Assembly: GCA_946902875.1 (NCBI GenBank)
Contig: OX336345.1
Location: 9,083,395 to 9,147,394, forward strand
Length of the DNA stretch: 64,000 bases
Reading direction: 5' to 3'
DNA from: Nematopogon swammerdamellus
Taxonomy: Eukaryota > Arthropoda > Insecta > Lepidoptera > Adelidae
The translations under genes and the position numbers were made by a program. The notes beneath the pieces were generated by a model. It saw only the letters and a program-made list of their open reading frames with translations, was not told where the DNA came from and made no database searches. Shown piece by piece: positions 48,801 to 57,800 of the stretch. How positions within the stretch are numbered: position 1 is the stretch's first letter; each line of letters begins with the position of its first letter.

Positions 48801-51800
48801 ATAATTTGAGCGTACCACCTAGTAAGGGACAAGGGAAGGGACCTACAGTTTTACACTGGTCCCGAACGGTGAAGCAGCAGGCATTTCTTCCGTTAGAAAA
48901 AAACTCATTGGTGTACGTCGGTTGGAATCGAACCTCGAACCTTGAGATCAAGAGTCAAAGCCAAGACAACGCCGACCACCCTTCGCTTTTCGAAGATATA
49001 TGAAAACGTTTTTAAACGGTGTAAAAAAAATATCTATTTTTTTCAGATTGCTACTTGGAATAATAAACTGTCGATAGAGAGGGAGTACATTATAGTGCCA
49101 ACAGATGATAAGCTAATGCGGAATAAAACATTCACAGTTCTTATTACGACGGTGAGTACGACTAAACAAATTGTTTCTTCTTCTACGAGCTTACGAGATA
49201 CCTACGTATATTGTATATATATTTCTATGTATATTTACGTATGAAATGTTTCGTCTACGTGTCGTGCAAATGTTATAGCTGAATGAATGATTGCTAAAAC
49301 GCTTGTTTTTTTATTTTTGCTGTATACTAATTTGTTAGTCCGTGGCATTGAAAACAGCATATAAAATTTATAATAATTTTTTTTTTTAAAGCCGCCAAGT
49401 GCGAGTTGGACTCGCGCACCTGGGGTTTCGTACCATCACACAACATATTTGTGTTATACAGGGTGTTGTAACGGCCACTACATAGAATTTAGGAAATGAT
49501 TATTGGGATCATTAGTAACAAAAGAGCCAAATATTTTTTTTCTGAATTCCCTTTCAATAAAAAGTTACAGTTTTCATACAAACTAATTCATTTATTTAGT
49601 GTAAAAAGGATCTAATGTTCCGCACGAACGTGGGAATGAAAGGCGCGCAGTGAGTGAGCGAGCAGGGTGGAGGAAGCGGAGAGAGAAGATGCGCGGCGGA
49701 GGCGCGGCGTGAGTTTTTCGACCCCGACCGTTCCCGGGCCAGCACACTCCTCCCGCGCGCGTCAAATTACACTTGACGAAAATATAAATTTCAAAAATTA
49801 ATATCTCTAAAACTAGACACTTTAGGGAAAAACTTTATTTGCTTTTTTATCTCGGAAAAACATGAGGATTGCGCTGGCGAAATTTATATACTGACCGTTA
49901 CAACATCCTGAATATGTACAAAAATAATTGTGTTTTGGAAAATCACGAAACGCCTGAATAAAAACTACACACATGGATTGACTGTCAGGCCTTCGTATAG
50001 TATATACAAACATATATTTTGTATATGACATAACTACGAATTTACAAATTTCTTTTTAATGTCATATAAGTACACGTTTAGAATTTTCGGATTTTTTCCT
50101 TTATTAGTGCTGTGAGACTTTGCTTCTTACCAAATTTAATAATTCTAGGTTAACGGGAAGTAGGTACTCATAGGTTTTGATTTGATATACCCGTAGCAAA
50201 ACATGTGACATAAATTGCCGTATCGGTGTTGACTAAAAAGCTTAAATTTTTTACACCTCCAAGGAATTGTATTTACATATCCGCTTCAACTGACCTTTCC
50301 TTTCATTCAGGGGTTTTTTTTATGTAATCCGGTATGGGTGGCTGAGTCGGAGGGGCCAAAGCGCATGCTCCGACCAGTCAATTTACCTCCGAGAAGGTAG
50401 GTGCTATACCGGATACTTCCCTGGATTGCTGGCTATACTGGACTAGAGGAGAACACAGCCGAGGCTGCTATGCGGTCATCTTACATCCAGTACGGTGGTA
50501 CGAACCCAGTCGGCTACAATTTGAGCCTACCACCTAGTGGCAAGGGAAGGGACCTACAGTTTTACACCAGTTCCGAACGGTGAAGCAGCAGGCAGGTGTA
50601 GGTATGCACGTAAATTTTTTCGTCAGAAAAAACTCATTGGTACACGCCGACCGGATTCGAACCTCGGACCTCTCGCATGAGAAGCCGATGCCCAAACCAC
50701 TCGGCCACCCGCCGCTTGCCTATGCCAATAGGTAAGAAGGGAAGGACCTACAGTTTCATGTGGAATCCAAACCACGGACAGCGTAAAGGGTCGATTCTGA
50801 CCATATCCAGGTGTGCTTAAGAATCCGAACGGCGGCGGTGAATTGACTACATAAATTAGCTACCGAGTTTGACGTAACTAACTACCTACATACCACACGC
50901 TGTATCCCGACAATCGGGGTAAGCAGAGTAATCGGTATTGTGCTGCAAGAACTCTGGTAAATTACAGCGCAACACCGACCACCACGTTTAGCAAAGTAGA
51001 CCCACCTGCTGCATGACTCGGTGGACAGATATAACTAATTCTTTTTAAAATTGCAGACGCCACCGTTTGGTTTCGTAAAAGAAACCATCGACGGACTAAC
51101 AGGGAACGACAGATACGAAGGTTTCTCGATCGACATGATCGACGAGTTGTCGCAGAAACTTGGATTTTCATACACTTTTGAGGTGGAGGCGACGGCCGGA
51201 GAGTACAAGAACAAGAAAAGTGCGACGGGAATGGTCAAGAAGATCATGGAATTGGTCGGCAAACTGCTTATCTTATTTTTATTTATTTGTTAGGATTAAT
51301 GTGTAGACGGATAAACCACTGACTGAAAAAGCCGGTTCTTCTACCATGCGAAATAGCCGGCGAGTTTCACTGGATTTGTTTACTCTTTTTTCAGGACTAA
51401 ACATTTTATAATTTTGAAGTATTAAAGCGAAGCCTGCCTTGCAGAAATACCGTTCATCCCCATGATGTACTTACATCATAGAGCAGCGCCACAGATTACA
51501 TAATAGTTACTTCGTGCAGCCAGCGCTCGCCGGTGGGGCGGCGCGGCGGGGCGGCGCGGCCGCCTCCGCCAGCCGGGGCGCGATCCTTAGTTGCGATTTC
51601 TTGCTCTGTAGGCTCGTCTGCTTTAGAATACTTCTAATCGCCCGACTGCACATTCACTTGCATTATTATCTTCACTTTTGAAAGTTGGATTCTTTTTAAT
51701 TCTCCATGGGCTGTGTCTAGCTTTTGGATTCGCTTATAGTCGGGTAAAAATTGAACAACTGAAAAGAAGAAATGCGCCAATATTTTCGAATACCTCACTA

Positions 51801-54800
51801 AACGAAGTAATTCTGTATTAATTTTCTCCAGTATTACAATGATATACTCCTGCATATTTACAGAAGGCAGACTTCGGGATTTGCGACTTCACCATTACTC
51901 GTGAACGGCAGTCCGCTATAGACTTCACTACACCCTTCATGAGCGTCGGCATCGCTATTCTCTACAAGAAACCTTCCAAGCAACCGCCGGCAATGTTTTC
52001 CTTCATGGAAGTCTTTTCAGTTGAGGTATATTTTGTTTGAATCAATTAACTTGTAAATGATACTCCGTCCTTTACATTACATTTTTGTCTTTGAAGATAA
52101 GCTAAAACTCCAGAAAAAAAAAAATTAATACATGTTATGAAAACAGAAGATATCTTAATAGTATCATGAATAAAACATTAAATTTGACAAATAATGAAAA
52201 TTTAGACTAAATTAATGTAATAATAATATGTACACGATTGTTGGAGCACGAGCTTTCCGTTATCTGCCAAAACTGGAATCTGATCGTCCTATCTGTCGTA
52301 TGCCGGTTCCCCCAATGTCTTCCCTGTCGACCTCGGCAGCTCTAAACGCGGCTTCGTCGTCACAACAGCAGTAGATGGGGTGTGCGAGGGCGATGATAGA
52401 CGCACTCGGTTTACCAAATTGTTTACTGAAACTATGATTGTACAGATGTGAAGAACCACCCACGCAGGCAGCAGAACTTCGAAATTTCTTGCGTAGCACT
52501 GAAAATAACTATATATAAATATGATACTTACTATATATAAGTGGGGCGGACTAAACATTTCCGGAATGAATAAGAAAAAATTACTATGAATGGTTAAACA
52601 TTAATTTATTGTTTCTAAAAATATTCAACGTTAGCGCAAATGCACTTTTTCATACAAATAAACAAATTTTGAATACCTTTATGCCACTCCTCCGTGGTGA
52701 CCTCGGAAACATGTTTTTCATACTCTTCGACAGCCTCTTCTGGTTATGAAAATTTCCAGGTTATGTTGCATGTTATGCAGGTTGCGTGCATGCATATATG
52801 CATGCAGGTTATGAAGGTTCCAGGTCGTGACTATATGCAGAATTAGTTCATAAGTTTTACGTATTTCGACGTTTTTAACCTTCGAAAATCGTTTGTCTGT
52901 CTGGCCATGTGAGGACTGGCATTATGGTGCAAGATGATACGGCGTTTACGGTTATTTTTACGGAGTTCGTCAATAAATTCTGGCAATCAAACGGTCATGC
53001 ACCAATTACTATTCACGGTACGACGATTCTCCAAAGCTACAGTAGCTACGTGTCCAGTTTTATTAAAAAAAGAAGCAATCATCCGCTTAGAGGCACTTTG
53101 CACGCGCGCCATACGGTCGATTGCTGTTTAATTTTGCGGTCGTAGCAATAAATTAATGATTCGTCACCTGTTAATATGTTCCACACCAAATTTGACGCCC
53201 CTTCGTTGAATCTGGTAAGTATGGCATTGCACCAAGTGACGCGGTCCATTTTTTGAGCCTCAATCAAATTGTGTGGGATCCACCGCGAGCACAGCTTTTT
53301 CACACCCAAATGTTTGTGTAGGATTGATTGTATCTGACTCATGTATATGCCTAACGATGCCCGAATCTCATGGTAGGTCACATGCCTGTCTGTTTCGATC
53401 ATACGGCGCACCGCATAGTTGTTTTTGTTGTTCACAGCGGTGGACGGGCGACCATCACGAAATTCGCCAGTGAGATCGACACGACCGCGCTTAAATTCTG
53501 CAAACCAGTTATAAATAGTCGTCTTGCATGGTGATTCATCGCTAAAAGCAGTTTGAAGCCAAGCAAGGCTCTGCTGAGCTGTCAAATTACAAGAATTGTA
53601 GATTTTTTTATATAAACTAACATGACCAATAGTGAAGTAGATAGAGTCAAAATAACCTCTCCTCGCGAAATCACGCTCAGTTGATGCCATGCCAGGAGAT
53701 TTGCGGATTGTCTGATAGGCTAGTATAGCATGTTAATACGACGTTTAAAAAAAAGGATTTGGGAAACACACTCCCCGCCGTAAGACAGTTCCACACCCAA
53801 AAATGACGCCACAGTGTAAAAACAAGACGAACGATCGAATGTCCGGTCGTATGCGGGGGTTGCGAATGCCATGCCGGTCTGACGGTGCCCATTCACGCCT
53901 ATTTTGGACGACCTGAGACTACTCAACGTCGCATATAGTTTAAAGCTTCTTCATGAACTTTCAAAGTAGATAGTGTATTCTGAGAAGCTAGTATTATTGG
54001 CAGATCAACAAACCCCCGTTGGTACATTCAAATCATTATACAAAACTTGGGAGGAAATACTGTATGTGGTCAGAGAGAGCGTTCCAGAGTTTACCGGTTC
54101 TGGTAGAGGAAAGCAATTTTAATTCAATTGAACTTGAAACAGGTCTGGATATATATGTTATTCGCTCAAATGGGTCTGGCGCTGGTGATGATTTTCGTGG
54201 GTCGCATCAGCCACAAGGAGTGGCACAACCCCATCCCGTGTGTCGAAAACCCCCAGTCTTTGGACAACCAGTTCAGCATCGCCAACGCTCTCTGGCTCAT
54301 CATTGGATCTGTTATGCAGCAGGGCTCCGAAGTTGCCCCCATGTAAGTTACTGTCACCATATTCGAAACTTCTCATTGTCATCTGTGGAGCTGCGTAGAT
54401 CGAAGTCTCGGCTGTTCACAGAGCCGCACAGCTCCACAAAAGACCGTACGTTCCATTCTTGTCATCATATCATTTCAGCCTTTAATAATTCATTTGATTC
54501 GTTGAGAATGTACCCTGGACTTAAGCGACGTATACCTACTAAACGTGTTAAGTCTGAACCAAAAAAGTTCTGATTGTTATTTCCATTTCATATTGTTATT
54601 ATTTTATACATTTATTCACACATTTCTTTTTATATAAATATTACATTTTTTCAAAATTAAAACCTAAAATTGATATAAAAACAAATGGAGTTTCCACCAC
54701 CGGCGGAGGCGGGGCGAGCCCAGGCTACCGATGGTCAGGTCCCAAAGAGAGGAACCTCCGAACGATGCGTTCAGTGTCGAGCAGGGCTGCTTTCTGGATC

Positions 54801-57800
54801 TGGCCCTTGACCCAACCACTCAGCGAGAGCCTTTTAAGGTGGTCATCGAGGCTCTTCGCTATAGGCCCATGCGCTGATACGACTATGAGCACAACGATCG
54901 TCGAGTCGACGGGCCACATTTTGGTAACCTCGTGCTGCAGATCCAGATACTTCAGCATCTTCTCTGCTTCCTTACTGACGAGGTTACCATCGTGCGGCAC
55001 GGCGATATCGACGAGCGTTGCGCGCCTCGCCTTCCGGTCCACTATCACAATATCAGGTCTATTCGCGAGAATAGTCCTATCTGTAATAATGGATCGATCC
55101 CAGTAGAGTGTGACATGACCGTTCTCGAGAACTGGCGGCGGATTGTACTTATAGTAAGGCACTTCGGTACTTACAAGGTTATTACTAAATAATTCAATTG
55201 CATATATTATGATTCAAGCCAAGTGTATTCATATGTCATTAATTCATCAACAGATCCCTGGGTACTCGCACAATAACGAGTGTGTGGTGGTTTTTTACCA
55301 TGGTGATGATATCTTCATACACGGGAACGCTGGTAGCGTTCTTGACCGTCGAAGGTAAGACCTTACCCTTCAAGAATGCCGAGGAATTAGGAAGGCAGTC
55401 ATATATCAGATATGGTGCTAAAGACAAGGGATCTACGTTACAGTTTTTTAAGGTATGTACGTTTCCACCGAATAATGTAGCAGGTAGGTCTCCGTGCCTT
55501 ACTTATAGTTATATTACTATTAATTCAATAAGATAATATATCATTTGGTTTATTAACATATTTATGCAGCAATTCAATAAGACAATATATCATTTGGTTT
55601 AATTACATGTTTTCTTTTTCAGCAATCCAGCAACCCATTATATAGAGAAATGTATGACAACATGAAGAATAAAAATGACTGGTGCCCGTCGGAGAACACC
55701 ATAGGAAGGGAAATGTATATTTCAAATGTTATTGAACATTAAGTTTCATAGCGTTTTATCGAAATTACATAAGCATTTAAATTTAATGATTCCATTTGCA
55801 GGGTACAAGAAGGCAGATATGCATTCTTTATGGAGTCAGCGGCCATTGAATTCGAACGAGAAAGGTATTGTGAACTTATGCAGGTAGGCGACACATTGGA
55901 CACGAAAAACTACGGGATTGGTATGAAGAAGGGTGATTAGCATTTTACTTTCTTACTGATTCTTGCTTGCATGTTTTTATATAGATAAACAAATTAATAG
56001 TGGTATTAAATTTCTACGTTATAGGCTCTCCATACAATGAAGCCATGAGTAACGCTATACTCAAGATGAAAGAAAGCGGAACATTGCAGAAAATAAAAAA
56101 CAAGTGGTGGAAGGAGAGAAGGGGAGGGGGTGCATGTCCGGTATTGTACACTTGCCTGCTTTTCTTTACTAGAATCTTGAAACTTAAAACCCGTAAGCCG
56201 ATTTAATAGCGAAGCTAAAAATGGCCCTGGTTTTAATTCTTAAATCTTAGAATGTTAACTAACCACATAGATAGAAGTACCGTGTGGGGCCGATACTTTA
56301 AAAGAATAGCCCCACTGCATCTCTCCCCGTGTATGTCGTAAAAGGCGACTAAGGGATATGACTCCCTTCTTATATTACTAGGTGGTAGGGTTTAACCCGC
56401 CCGGGTTGGTACCACCGCACTGAATAAAAGGTCGGTCGAAACGGCTATGTAAATAGTTTGTGTTTTCCGTCCAGTTCAGTGTAGCCGGCACGACCGAAGG
56501 GGAGCACTGACGTGGCACCAAGTTCACCCGGTGTTATGGGCTGACATCACGGATGTTGTAGGTGATGTAGCCAACGGTGTCAGTTTCCATAAAAAAAAAA
56601 TGAAATTTCAAAATTTCAAATCTATTTTTTAATCTTTTCTAGCTAATTTACCTTATAGCTCTGAGGACTTAATTTGTCAACCTTTATTTTCATTACATCT
56701 GCTTTTAACTAAATAATATAGAAGTATTATTTAAAAAAAACCGGCCAATTGAGTCGGACTCGCGCACCGAGGGTTCCGTATCGCCATGTCATGGTTAGCG
56801 CCACTCACGCCATCTACGGCGTGTTTATGAAATACTTCTTATTAGTTAAAATTCATGATTAGTTAAAATGCTTCATACCCTTTTCGGTAGATGGCGCGCG
56901 CGCATACACTTTTTAGTTTCTGCTATGGGGATCCCCGTGAATTTTTTACTTTTTCTTATTTTTATTATTTTTTGTTATATCGGCTATAATAACACATATT
57001 CTGTGAAAATTTCAACGGGCTACCTATTACGGTTCAAGAGATACAGCCCTCGGATAGACGGACGGACGGACGAACAGACAGACAGACAGGCAGACGGCGT
57101 AGGCTTAGTAATAGGGTCCCGTACCGGATACGGAACCCTAAAAACGGTTTTACTTTACTACATTAGTGCTCACGAAGATGGGCCATACGTTTGGCCCTAA
57201 ACGTCGAGCGGCATAGCTCGGAGGACGACCGTGAGTAAAGACGTAATATATAATATGTATATATATTTTTATATTTAACCACGTTAATTTAACAATCCGT
57301 ATTTTTTTATGGAAACTGACACGCTTGGCTATCACCTACTACATCCGTGAAGTCAGCACATAACACCTCGGTGACCTAGGTGCCGTGTCAGTGCTTCCCT
57401 TTGGTCGTACCAGCTACAATGAACTGGACGCAAAACACGAACTATTTATATTAGCCGTTTCAAGCGAACTTTCATTCAGTGCGGTGATACCAACCCGGGC
57501 GGGTTAAACCTTTCTCTTAGTAAGTTAAGAAGGGAAGGGACCTACACTTTTACTTGGAATCCGAACCACGGCCAGCCTCCAACGGAGGCTTACTAGTTAG
57601 CAGTTAGCAATTCGGCATTAGCAAATTGTGGGTATAATATTAGTAGGTGCTCGCGAATGACACAAGTTTAAAAACCGGCCAAGTGCGAGTCGAACTCGCG
57701 CACCGAGGATTCCTTATCGCCATGTCATGGTAAGCGGCACTCACACCATCCATGGCGTGTTATGAAATGCTTCATATTAGTTAAATGTCATGATTAGTTA

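Noticed and set aside
50640..50715. Possible genuine tRNA gene (minus strand, GGTGGCCGAGTGG ... GGTTCGAATCC)
   Set aside because: The A and B boxes are joined to a SINE body that recurs at 63494 and 48615, so it is a SINE head.
52260..52558. Two minus-strand ORFs near 52.3-52.5 kb
   Set aside because: No recognisable domain; they sit between exon 10 and the mariner remnant and do not join either.
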